Shown here: in pieces, positions 43,101-52,077 of the stretch
Layout of the letters: every line of letters begins with the position of its first letter
Position numbering within the stretch: the first letter of the stretch is position 1
DNA from: Tangfeifania diversioriginum
GTDB lineage: Bacteria > Bacteroidota > Bacteroidia > Bacteroidales > Prolixibacteraceae
Assembly (NCBI RefSeq): GCF_900141875.1
Contig: NZ_FQZE01000013.1
Span: 60,001-124,000, forward strand
Direction: 5' to 3'
DNA length: 64,000 nucleotides
The notes under the pieces: model-generated
Told to the model about the DNA's origin: nothing
What the model saw: only the letters and a program-made list of their open reading frames with translations
The model's database searches: none
Made by a program: the position numbers and the translations under genes

Positions 43101-46100
43101 GCCCATCAGTAACTACAACATACGAAGTTACCGTTACAGATGGAAATGGTTTTATAGCATCTGATGATATTGAGGTGATAGTTCATCCTCTTCCGACTGC
43201 CCAAATTACTTCTGCCGATTTAACAATTTGCGACGGGGGTTCGGTAAACATTTCCGGTAATGTTACTGCAAACGGGAACTGGACACTTACTTTAAGCGAT
43301 GGAAGTACAGCAACCGGAACAGGGGACGGAACTTTTTCTGTAATTGTGAACCCAAATACAACCACAACTTATTCAATTAGTTCACTTTCAGATGAAAATT
43401 GCGACGCAGTAGAATCTGGATTAACAGGAACAACAACAGTTACAGTTGTTGAGCAGCCAGTAGCACCTGACTTGACCAAAAATCCCAATCTTAGCGATGT
43501 TTGCGAAGGACAAACATTAACTGTTTCTGTTACTGCCGGAACAGGTGGTGCCGGAAACATCGATGATGAATACCGCTACTCAACTGATAACGGGACAAAC
43601 TGGTCTGCCTGGTCAACCACAGTGCCGACATTTAATGCAGTGGAGGGTATAAACCTTATTGAAAGCAGGAGAACAGCAGATGGAACCGGATGCACTGAAT
43701 CTACACCAAATCGGGTTAGCTGGATAGTTATCGCTCAACCAGAAGGGCCAACATTGGCTTCAAAAACACCAGGTGATGATGGTGTTTGTGTTGGACAATC
43801 CGTTTCGGCAACTTTTAATTCCGGCAGCGGAGGAGTTGGTTGTTCAGATGAATTTCAATACAGTTTTGATGGAATAAACTGGGCAACATATTCTGGCGGA
43901 AATATAAATACCACCGGTCATGAAGGAAATACATTAATTATTCAGGGAAGACGTACAAACTGCGCTGTTAATACAGAATGCACAGGAACAAACTGGGCAA
44001 CAATAGCCGAATGGGAAATTTACCCCCTCCCAATCCCCACCATAACCGGAAATTTTTTACCCTGTCAAACCACAACAGTAACATATACCACTGAATCCGG
44101 GATGAGTAGTTACGATTGGTCTGTTTCTGCTGGTGGTTCAGTCATTTCAGGCGGAGATGGTACGAACCAGATAGACGTCAGATGGAACAATTCCGGCAGC
44201 CAGGCCATTGAAGTCAATTACACAACGCCCGAAGGCTGTACGGCCAGTAATTCAACAGTTGAAACCGTTAATGTTTACCAAAAACCAACACTTGTAATTA
44301 ACGACCCTGAAGGAGTTTGCGCACCGGGAACAGTGGATTTAACCGCCCCGGCAATAACAACAGGGTCAACTTCCGGTTTAACCTATGATTATTTTACCGA
44401 CGCAACCGGCAATACTGCACTAACAGCCCCGGAAACAGTCACTACTTCAGGAACGTACTATATTCGAGGTGAATCATCCGATGGGTGCTTTACCGACATT
44501 AAACCCGTTGAGGTTACCATTTATGATGAAGTGGAAGTAGTTATTACCGACCCCGATCCTGTTTGCACACCCGCAACAGTAAACCTTACAAATGCTGCAA
44601 TTACTTCAGGATCAACCACCGGCTTAAACTACACCTACTGGCTGGATGCCAACGCCACCAACTCTTTAACAAATTACACCACGGTTGCTACTACCGGCAC
44701 TTACTACATTAAAGGTGAAACCACCAACGGTTGTTATGACATTCAGCCGGTGAATGTTACGGTGAATACCACGCCGGAAATGACAACTGACAATACAAAA
44801 ACAATTTGTTCGGGAGAAAGCACGGATATTTTGCTTCAGGCAAATGTTGATGCTAATTTTTCATGGACCATTGGTGAAATAACAGGAAATATTTCAGGTG
44901 CAGAAGCAGGTTCAGGCAGTTTAATAGACCAAGAACTTGAAGCTACTGAAGCCACTGGCGGAACAGTTGAGTATTTGGTTACCGCAAAAGCTGATTATGA
45001 TAATGATTTTAGCTGTGAAAGTTCCGTATTTCCAATTACAGTCACCGTTAATACACTTCCAACGGTTACACAACAACCGGAAACACCTTTACTGGTTTGT
45101 GGAAAATCAAATACTGCAATTTCTTCATACAGCACAGCTTCGCCGTCTGCCACAATTCAATGGGAATATAGTATGGATGGAACAACCGGATGGACTCCCG
45201 TGCCCGATGGTCTTGTTGGCTCCGGCGATTTGCGGGATTTTGAATTTGACGGAACAACTAAAAATCTATTAGAATTATTTGCACCTGATAGTGATGAAGA
45301 AGTTTTTTTTAGAGCTGCATTTACGAACTCTTGTGGCACAACACATTCAGATATTTCACATGTTGTGGTAGATAAACATGGTCCTTTTGTCAATACAGAT
45401 ATTGATCAGGAAGAGGTTGCATGTGTAGGAGGTGAAGTTACATTAACTGCCAAAATTACAGGTTCCGGTGCTGGTAATAATCCTGATAATATAAATGAAG
45501 CCTGGCTGCAGTATAATAACAATGGTGTTTGGGAAGAAGTGCCCGGTAGTTATCAGAAATCCAATAATAGCGGACAGATTACTTATAGTTATACCATTAA
45601 CACAGGCGATTATCCTTATGAGCCTGAATTCAGAATTTATGTTACCGGAAAATGCGGAACTTCAAGTACATCTGTAAAAATACTTTACCTGCAATCTGTT
45701 GTTACTACTGTAAATTCCTGCATTGGTGGCGACAATGTTCAATTTTTACTCGACGATGAAATCACCAATGACAACAATCTTGATCAAGATGAGGGATGGA
45801 CGGTAAACGGTGGCGGAGATATAAACCCGGTTACCGGTGAATTTGAGCCAACAACTCCCGGCTGTTATGAAGCTACCTATGCAAAAGGAAATTGCATAGA
45901 TACCAAACCGTTTGTTGTTTTCCCGGAGGTACCCGCGTTTGAACTGACTGGAGGATGTGGAACCGAACTGGAAATCCCGGAAATTACTCCGGTTGCTGAT
46001 TTTTCGCTGGAATTTGCTGTTCAACCGCCGGGTGGTACATTGAGTGAATACGGGACACGAACACAGGCTAACACTATTCTAAACAATACTTCCGGATGCT

Positions 46101-49100
46101 GGACCATTTTGGCCAGGTATGTACTAACATCCGATTGCAGCACTGAGTATGCCACTGTACCGGCAGGAACAATCAGCCCTTGCGGAGACTATACTGTCAA
46201 CGCCCTCGTCCTTCCCGAACCACCTGTTTTAAACACGCCCAACAACACCTGCAACACAACATTCACACTTCCTTCAGTCCCGGCCATCAGTGGTTTTAGC
46301 GTTGAATGGAAAATTGATGGAAATGATTGGGCTGCAACACCAACCCTGCCCACCGACCCGGGATGCCACACCATCCAGGCGCGTTATGTACTGGAAAATG
46401 AATGCGGAACATTACCGGCTAGTGCAACGGGTGATGAAGACTGTGTGAGCAACATCGTAAGTGTGGTTATTTATCCGCCTGCACCGCCTGCACCCGAAGT
46501 TAGTGCCGGGTGCGGCCCGTTTGAGGTAACACCTCCGGCTGATATCGGAGGGTTCAATATTGAATACAGCTTTGATGACGGGGATACCTGGGGTAGCTCC
46601 AATCAATCACCTGCCGGCGACGACTGTTCAGGTTATGAAGTAAAAACCCGTTACGTGCTGGCCGATGATTGCGGAAACACAAATGCAGGAGATGCCAGTT
46701 CCAGTCTGGCTTGCAGCGAATCGGACGCAACACTCCGCATTATCGACACCACACCTCCCGATGTTACCTGCAACACCCCTGCGCCGGATCCGGTTTGTGT
46801 AAACACAGCGGCTCAAACTTATGTGCATACCGGAACAAGCTGGGATGCTACGGTAATTGAAAACTGCGAAACAACTTCTGTATTTGCCAGTTTATCCGGC
46901 GACACTGAAGCCGTTAATCTGACCACCCTGAATAATGTGGAATTCAATATTGGTATAACAACCGTTACCTGGGAAGCTTTTGATGGATGCAATTATAACA
47001 CTTGCGAATTCACCGTAACAGTAAATCCCAAACCGGTTATAAATCCATACTCTGTTGAAATTTGCAGTGATGGTAGTTTCTCCTACACACCGGAGAATGA
47101 AACCGACGGTATTGTGCCAACCGGAACAACTTATTCCTGGTCGGCTCCTTCCGTAGCCGGAATTGAAGGAACAGTAGCCGGAACCGACGAAACAAACATC
47201 AGTGGAACCCTGACAAACACAACCGACCAACCCATCGATGTGGTTTATACCGTTACCCCAACAGCCGGTATTTGCGACGGCGAACCATTTACGGTAACCA
47301 TAACTGTAAACCCGGTAATTACCTGCACTATTTCCGGGCCTGCTGAACCGCTTTGCCCGAATACGGAATACATTTTCACAGCTGAAACCGGCATGAGCAA
47401 TTATTTTTGGAGTATTACGGGCGATGCAACCATTGTTGGAAATACAGATGGTGAAACCGTAACAATACGAACAGCAGATGTTTGCGACGGGGCCTTCACG
47501 TTAAACCTGAATTATAACGATGCCAGCGGCTGCGGTTCTACCTGCGAGCTTACTGTAACAATACTTGACGAAACTGCGCCGGTTATTACAACTCAGCCGG
47601 TAAATGATGAAGCTTTATGTGTTTCGGGCGGTGCCGGTTCCAATACAAACTATCAAACCTGGCTTGAAAATAACGGAGGTGCAACCGCCACCGATAATTG
47701 CAGCGACGTAACCTGGACCAATAACAGCACCACACAGGACTGGGTTATTGATTTGGTTGCCCATGCCAAAACCAAAACCGTTACCTTTACTGCAACCGAT
47801 GAATGCGGGAATTCGACAGATACCGATCCGGCGATTTTTACCATCACAGATGATGAGCCGCCAACAATCACCTGCCCCGGCGATGGAAATCCAATTGTCT
47901 TGCAGGCCATCACCGGTGAATGTGAGGTAACAGAATACGAGGCAGACCTCGATCCAGTTTATAGTGACATATGTTCAGACCCTGAACTTTCATACATACT
48001 TAATCTACCAGACGGAACCACAGTAGAAGGTGATGGTTCTGTTGACGGCTACAACTTTCCGCTGGGTGAAACAACCGTTACCTATATTGCCACCGATGAT
48101 GTGGGCAATGAGGCATCCTGCCAGTTTACAGTTTTTGTTGAATGGACAGAGTTTTACGAAACGATTGTAGATTGTCCTCCAGTCCCTGATCCGGTGTTTG
48201 TAGAAAATGGTGAAACTGAAGCCTGGGTAGAAGTATCCGCCCCTACTTATGATGATCCATGTGTGGCTGTAAAAACTGTCGAGCATGATTCAGAATTCAG
48301 CACCGAAACTGAAAATGCAAACGGAAACTATCCAATCGGAACAACTATCGTAACCTGGACAATTACAGACGTTTCCGGCAATACTTACGAATGTGAACAA
48401 GAAGTTGTAGTACTTGCCGCACCCGTTATCGAATGTCCCGATCCTGATACGCTGGATGCCGGTTCTGGTGTTTGTTCGGCACTGTTCGATCCTCTTGAAG
48501 CCGAACTGGTAAGCGGCGGACGTCCACTCGTTTGGACTTATACCATCTCCTGGCCCGACGGAAGACCAGATACATACGTAGAATTCGATGAAACAACCGA
48601 AGGTGTTGAAGGCCCGCCCGAAATCGGCGAGATGGAGTTCCCGGTAGGTACAACAACCATATACTGGACGGCAACCAACCCCTCCGGAACTGATGAGTGT
48701 TCCCATACCATTACAGTTATCGACAACGAACCTCCTTCCTTTACTCCGCCCGCTGCGTACGAAAACTGCGTCGATCCGCTCCACTGGGCAACCTACGATC
48801 CTGACAATGCAAATCCTGTGGTCAACCACATAGACCCGAATTTAAATAAATACCCGGTCGATTTCAGAACATTTGAATCAGAAAATACTGAACTCAATAT
48901 TGAAAATATAAACGATAATTGCTGCGCTGATGATGATTTAATTATTCACTGGAAAATTGAATTTTCACCAACACCTGATCCGCAAAATGAAGACGAATGG
49001 ATAACACACGACCCGATTGAATCAACCGGGCAGCCTTCAGAATATGGAAGCGACATCGAGCTTTGGGGCGACGGGGTTGAATTCAATACCATTACCCACA

Positions 49101-49222
49101 CCATTACCTACTGGCTGGAAGACTGCAGCCTGGATGAAGAGGGGAACGGAAATATGAGCGAACCGATTTCTGTGGATATTGTGATAACACCACGGCCGCA
49201 AATAACAAAAGAGAACTATTGA
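40181..49222 (+). CDS. Giant secreted HYR/Ig-like repeat protein without a recognisable type IX sorting domain
   Basis: A 3013-aa protein (a GTG at 40178 is an alternative start). The N-terminal hydrophobic stretch ITLVRILILVTFLLTAVL serves as signal peptide. Domain order: a unique linker to about residue 195; three HYR-like modules (195-470; typical VPRLENIPGDITVQAAPGEC and VGTTRVEYIASDAMGN); a beta-helix-like region rich in short G/N/T repeats (about 490-790); PKD/Ig-like cysteine-bearing modules (about 920-2180); then HYR modules again (about 2190-2960; PPTITCPGDGNPIVL, LGETTVTYIATDDVGN). It ends TPRPQITKENY with no PorSS or CHU_C domain. It probably forms a long extracellular adhesin or fibre component encoded beside the PorP/SprF gene. 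Export by type IX secretion is inferred. Confidence 0.85.
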   Translation: MVKNRGHITLVRILILVTFLLTAVLDEKSDAREVSLYHFSGSRTRFTTSSLTECNCALLNLNTGPTADKTCFFKTGFPILNQNEAGFSIPNVNSTKLFLVPLLASGALKKQGYHPINGPPDRAIQTEDLFNQPFKSKAVIPSPAGSCIPIPENLLASLNPLQLTPGSEVMHTTNKKSTTYDKKTPSTSFRAQQNPEITCPGDISTYTDINTCESFISGNLDPEFDENEVASLTWEMTGATEDASPPQGINRIGSHTFNEGATMVTYTATGNDRNTTSCSFTVTISDNQVPRLENIPGDITVQAAPGECSATVFWIEPTASDNCTPNRLIIKENNYEPGDEFPVGTTRVEYIASDAMGNESQQATFTITVEDTEPPVLSMPADTTIQCGDEIPASWQTLQQLTAAGGSATDNCKVDETTFRLLSETQSRENCPYALTKVYEIADASGNVATAEHRIVVEGEEEVAETDEEVELKGAMAGTTTAIDDGDWDDPATWDNGVPDGSTNVVIPSAYTVTLTDDAVCNDINIEGTLNYLDNGAYNLQVYGNWTNSGSYNGGTNGIVEFAGSVDATISGNTTFEDLIISKGSLSTTLSIIGTAAISGGGSLKMNSGLVQVGSGNSFNINSTGGFTIEETAGLEINGGTLTTGAFSIENKGLFKINDGTVTLGQTSGNSLTIRSSGTLEVNDGTVNIAGRLVVSGGTADIFGGTINLNTEGHSSSSLATLDLTATSDFNMTGGTINFLNPNGSGNLDLSILDGGTKNFGGTLNFGTGTYKISSDTSFPNFTSTGDADIIYRIPVTENGTYNFPLTTAAGASIPASITISGSDYTNAYIEIETFDEKHPENANTTNFLNRYWTIATSGITNLDYDVTVDYHSNDISGTISGFIVGDYTGSVWNETGNATISGNTISITEITQQNFEFTALSEPTVSVSASPETICYGTSTTLTATATGDQIESYSWNPATDLDLTDPANPIASPSVTTTYEVTVTDGNGFIASDDIEVIVHPLPTAQITSADLTICDGGSVNISGNVTANGNWTLTLSDGSTATGTGDGTFSVIVNPNTTTTYSISSLSDENCDAVESGLTGTTTVTVVEQPVAPDLTKNPNLSDVCEGQTLTVSVTAGTGGAGNIDDEYRYSTDNGTNWSAWSTTVPTFNAVEGINLIESRRTADGTGCTESTPNRVSWIVIAQPEGPTLASKTPGDDGVCVGQSVSATFNSGSGGVGCSDEFQYSFDGINWATYSGGNINTTGHEGNTLIIQGRRTNCAVNTECTGTNWATIAEWEIYPLPIPTITGNFLPCQTTTVTYTTESGMSSYDWSVSAGGSVISGGDGTNQIDVRWNNSGSQAIEVNYTTPEGCTASNSTVETVNVYQKPTLVINDPEGVCAPGTVDLTAPAITTGSTSGLTYDYFTDATGNTALTAPETVTTSGTYYIRGESSDGCFTDIKPVEVTIYDEVEVVITDPDPVCTPATVNLTNAAITSGSTTGLNYTYWLDANATNSLTNYTTVATTGTYYIKGETTNGCYDIQPVNVTVNTTPEMTTDNTKTICSGESTDILLQANVDANFSWTIGEITGNISGAEAGSGSLIDQELEATEATGGTVEYLVTAKADYDNDFSCESSVFPITVTVNTLPTVTQQPETPLLVCGKSNTAISSYSTASPSATIQWEYSMDGTTGWTPVPDGLVGSGDLRDFEFDGTTKNLLELFAPDSDEEVFFRAAFTNSCGTTHSDISHVVVDKHGPFVNTDIDQEEVACVGGEVTLTAKITGSGAGNNPDNINEAWLQYNNNGVWEEVPGSYQKSNNSGQITYSYTINTGDYPYEPEFRIYVTGKCGTSSTSVKILYLQSVVTTVNSCIGGDNVQFLLDDEITNDNNLDQDEGWTVNGGGDINPVTGEFEPTTPGCYEATYAKGNCIDTKPFVVFPEVPAFELTGGCGTELEIPEITPVADFSLEFAVQPPGGTLSEYGTRTQANTILNNTSGCWTILARYVLTSDCSTEYATVPAGTISPCGDYTVNALVLPEPPVLNTPNNTCNTTFTLPSVPAISGFSVEWKIDGNDWAATPTLPTDPGCHTIQARYVLENECGTLPASATGDEDCVSNIVSVVIYPPAPPAPEVSAGCGPFEVTPPADIGGFNIEYSFDDGDTWGSSNQSPAGDDCSGYEVKTRYVLADDCGNTNAGDASSSLACSESDATLRIIDTTPPDVTCNTPAPDPVCVNTAAQTYVHTGTSWDATVIENCETTSVFASLSGDTEAVNLTTLNNVEFNIGITTVTWEAFDGCNYNTCEFTVTVNPKPVINPYSVEICSDGSFSYTPENETDGIVPTGTTYSWSAPSVAGIEGTVAGTDETNISGTLTNTTDQPIDVVYTVTPTAGICDGEPFTVTITVNPVITCTISGPAEPLCPNTEYIFTAETGMSNYFWSITGDATIVGNTDGETVTIRTADVCDGAFTLNLNYNDASGCGSTCELTVTILDETAPVITTQPVNDEALCVSGGAGSNTNYQTWLENNGGATATDNCSDVTWTNNSTTQDWVIDLVAHAKTKTVTFTATDECGNSTDTDPAIFTITDDEPPTITCPGDGNPIVLQAITGECEVTEYEADLDPVYSDICSDPELSYILNLPDGTTVEGDGSVDGYNFPLGETTVTYIATDDVGNEASCQFTVFVEWTEFYETIVDCPPVPDPVFVENGETEAWVEVSAPTYDDPCVAVKTVEHDSEFSTETENANGNYPIGTTIVTWTITDVSGNTYECEQEVVVLAAPVIECPDPDTLDAGSGVCSALFDPLEAELVSGGRPLVWTYTISWPDGRPDTYVEFDETTEGVEGPPEIGEMEFPVGTTTIYWTATNPSGTDECSHTITVIDNEPPSFTPPAAYENCVDPLHWATYDPDNANPVVNHIDPNLNKYPVDFRTFESENTELNIENINDNCCADDDLIIHWKIEFSPTPDPQNEDEWITHDPIESTGQPSEYGSDIELWGDGVEFNTITHTITYWLEDCSLDEEGNGNMSEPISVDIVITPRPQITKENY

Positions 49223-50134
49223 TTATGAAAGACAGGAAATACATAATGAAAAAAGCCCCTCTGTCCTGCGGACATCTCCCCATAGGGACAAGCCCCAAAG
49301 GGGAGAGAAGAGGAGGAGGATGGAAGACGGAAGTCAGAAGTCGGAAGTCGGAAGTCATAAGCGGGATGCCCCGGTGGCTTGGGGAAGTCCAAAGTCAGAA
49401 GACGGAAGAAACCGGTGATCGAGCATCGATTTCCGATCATTGGCTGGCAACCGCTACCCCTGACGGGGCTGCGAGCCCCGTCAGGGGTGACGCACTCCCC
49501 GGCAGATCGAAGTCCATAGTCAGCAGTCGGAAGTTGGCAGTCGGAGGCAAGAAACAAAAAGCGCGTAACCCGAGGCTCGCAGCTCACAACTTGAAGCTTG
49601 CAGCTTGCGAATTGCAACTCAAAAAACACAGCTCACAGCTTTTAAATAAAAATCAAAATATAACTACGATCTCTCTTACCCCTCTCCTTTGGATTTATTC
49701 CTACGGAAGAGGTCGGGAGAGGCTTCTCTTAAAATATAACCAGTGTTGCATCTTCCCTCCTCCCTCTCCTTTTGGAGAGGGCCGGGGAGAGGCTTCTTTT
49801 TCCCTGTTGCCGCGGGGAAGCGCTGGTTCCGGCGATTGTCCCGGGGCTGCTGCCATCACCACAATCATTTCGTTCTTGTTCAGCAGCTTACGGGGCGCGT
49901 CAAAAAATGCAGGTGCTAAGCGCTTAGCGCGTAAAAACAGCCTGCCAGTAATTAACCAGTCTCTGGAATCTTGTGCGGTGGGTTTGTCCCCCTTTGTCAA
50001 GGGGGACGAGTCCCGGTTTACCGGGACAGGGGGTAAAGGGAGTCAGTCTCCTGCAACCCCACCAATCCGCTCAAGAAAAAAAGACACAAACCAGAAAGGA
50101 GGCACGTGACAAACAGTAACTAACCCAATTAACC

Positions 50135-50235
50135 TGTCATTTCCCGCGAAGCGATCCCTATGGGAGAATCCCGGTATTCCGGGTGAGAAATCTGTTCACT
50201 AAAAACGAGAGATTTCTCCTAACGTCGAAATGACA
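50135..50235. repeat. TGTCATT-ended dispersed repeat, copy 2
   Basis: 101 bp, with the same ends and the same left 23 bp as the copy at 7786-7883. It carries an extra internal palindrome ATCCCGGTATTCCGGGT and a hairpin AGATTTCTC/GAGAAATCT. Confidence 0.7.
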
Positions 50236-50253
50236 ATTCAGAGTTGGCGCTGT

Positions 50254-50271
50254 TCCCGATAATAATCGGGA
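50254..50271. repeat. Short palindrome TCCCGATAATAATCGGGA
   Basis: Related in its arms (TCCCGA/TCGGGA) to the palindrome inserted in the tRNA-fMet relic at 3355-3370. Confidence 0.55.
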
Positions 50272-50793
50272 CTGACAGGCCGAAAGAAGAAACCAACGCC
50301 CAGGATAAACATTATCCTAAACCGGCAACAGAAAATAAAAGCTTGAAAGCTGATTAATTTATTGCCAGTTCATACGTAGCAGTTCCTCATCCCCCTCCTT
50401 TGGATTTATTCCTACGGAAGGGGTTAGGGGAGGTCCAAATCCCGGCCGACGCTCCGGGCAAAGCGAAAACCCCGTGGGGCTAAACCCACTAAACAACGAA
50501 AATGCGTTCTTTAACAAGCTGACAATGAAGTATTGAACTGACCCCTCCTAACCTCCCCAAAGGGGAGGAACCATCCCCCTTCGGGGGATTATAGGGGGTC
50601 ACAGCTACTATGACAGTTCAGTACTCCACCTGTCAATTAAATGTTTAAACATTAATTTTTTAAAACAATTTGAAACAGATTTTTAATTATTAACACGGAA
50701 GATTCTACTTCCTCTCTTCTGTTCTCCTTGGGGCTTGTCCCTATGGGAGAATGCCCGAAGGGAAGGGGGCCGGTCTTCCAAAAATTTTACAAA

Positions 50794-52077
50794 ATGAAAA
50801 AGCAAATTTTATTACTTACGTTTTTGAGCCTGGCATTTGTGTTTGCCGGGTTAAACAGTGCCTTTGGGCAACCTACAGGTGATGGAGTTCCAAATCCATA
50901 CATTAAACAATTATCTACAGCATTGCAGAATTGCCTGCCACCAACTGTATTAGATGAAGATTGTGCAGGAGCGGTAGATGCTCTTCATCCTCAACCGGGT
51001 CAACCATATAATTACTATGTTGAAACAACTAATACTACAGATGATATTCACTGGTTTGTGGTTAATTATGCTGAAATGACTACTGCCGGAGATAGTCTTG
51101 TTGAAATATTAAACAATATGACTGATGCACGTACCTACATTGATGATGGAAGTGGTGATGATCCGTATATTTTGGATTCCGAAACTGGAGTTTATAATAT
51201 TCTTCCAGCAGCTGGAACTGGTGGAAACAATCAGGCTTCAGTGGAAATTACCTGGAAATCTTTTAGTGGACTGAGGGCTGACGATGAAGTGATTTTACTT
51301 GTAGCCTATGTTATGGATGACGCTGGTTGTACTGATAATATTGAGGTATTTAGAATTGTACCGCAATTTAACTTCACACTGGATATGAATCCTCTTGCAG
51401 CTGATGGGTCCTTAATTGATACCTTAAATCAAAGAGCTTCAGATTGCGTTTCTCCAATTGAAAGTGCCGATTATGTTCCCATCAGCGATGTAGTGGGAGA
51501 AGGGACATTGACAGTTGATTACGGCGAAAACTGGGTTTATTTTGTAGTAACTGCTGCTAATTTTACCCATTCCTGGATGCCTGAGTTTCAATTAAACTAT
51601 ACTGGTACTGCGGAGGCTTTAGAAGTTTGGTGGACTTACCAATCAACCTCTAATTCAACTGATGACGATGATTGGGTTCAAATGTCTGAAGCATCTGGAA
51701 TCTATACAAGTTCAACTCCTGTAATGCATACTAATACTGATTTAACTACAACTCCAAATGCTATTGGTGCTGATGATGGGACAGGGGAATGCATTGTTGT
51801 TAGGGTTCGTGTTGATCATGGAACTACAAATGAAAATGCAGATGCAACACAAACTGTTACACTTGCCGTTGACGGAGTTATGTTTGATTCTAATGCAGCA
51901 GATGCAGCAAGTGAATATACAAATCATGATTTTGATGATATTTCTCAAGAAGCATGTGTAGCTGAAGAATTTGATGATTATGGTGAATATGATCTTACTC
52001 CAAGACCTGAAATTTCAAATGATGCAACTAATGGCCCAGAACCTTTTGAAATTAAAACTGGTAACACTACACCTTAA
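50794..52077 (+). CDS. Secreted protein of unknown function in the surface-protein locus
   Basis: A 427-aa protein with a signal peptide (MKKQILLLTFLSLAFVFAGL, cleavage near FGQ). The mature part is acidic, with several cysteines and beta-rich stretches such as YNYYVETTNTTDDIHWFVVN and EVWWTYQSTSNSTDD. It ends EYDLTPRPEISNDATNGPEP plus a short tail; the TPRPEI piece echoes the TPRPQI end of the giant protein upstream. The open frame extends to 50728 through an intergenic repeat, which is not part of the gene. Codons favour A/T-ending forms much more than the neighbouring genes do, as can occur in highly expressed or recently acquired genes. I do not recognise the family. Confidence 0.75.
   Translation: MKKQILLLTFLSLAFVFAGLNSAFGQPTGDGVPNPYIKQLSTALQNCLPPTVLDEDCAGAVDALHPQPGQPYNYYVETTNTTDDIHWFVVNYAEMTTAGDSLVEILNNMTDARTYIDDGSGDDPYILDSETGVYNILPAAGTGGNNQASVEITWKSFSGLRADDEVILLVAYVMDDAGCTDNIEVFRIVPQFNFTLDMNPLAADGSLIDTLNQRASDCVSPIESADYVPISDVVGEGTLTVDYGENWVYFVVTAANFTHSWMPEFQLNYTGTAEALEVWWTYQSTSNSTDDDDWVQMSEASGIYTSSTPVMHTNTDLTTTPNAIGADDGTGECIVVRVRVDHGTTNENADATQTVTLAVDGVMFDSNAADAASEYTNHDFDDISQEACVAEEFDDYGEYDLTPRPEISNDATNGPEPFEIKTGNTTP

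Larger units (their letters stand above)
49223..50793. repeat. Repeat-dense intergenic region I
   Basis: No gene is supported. It contains heptad-periodic stretches (49322-49363, 49383-49410, 49502-49550, 49565-49641). It also has several palindromic families: CTCCTTTGGATTTATTCCTA-type units at 49685 and 50395, CTCTCCTTTTGGAGAGGG at 49766, GTCCCGGTTTACCGGGAC at 50011, and the TGTCATT element at 50135. A long open frame (49219-50109) crosses it but is built from repeats. Confidence 0.7.

Noticed and set aside
49219..50109. 296-codon open frame after the giant gene
   Set aside because: It runs through heptad and palindromic repeats, is low in complexity, and its start overlaps the end of the giant gene.
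50728..50793. 22-residue extension of the 427-aa secreted protein
   Set aside because: It is encoded by a repeat (GGGCTTGTCCCTATGGGAGA type) and precedes a normal signal peptide.
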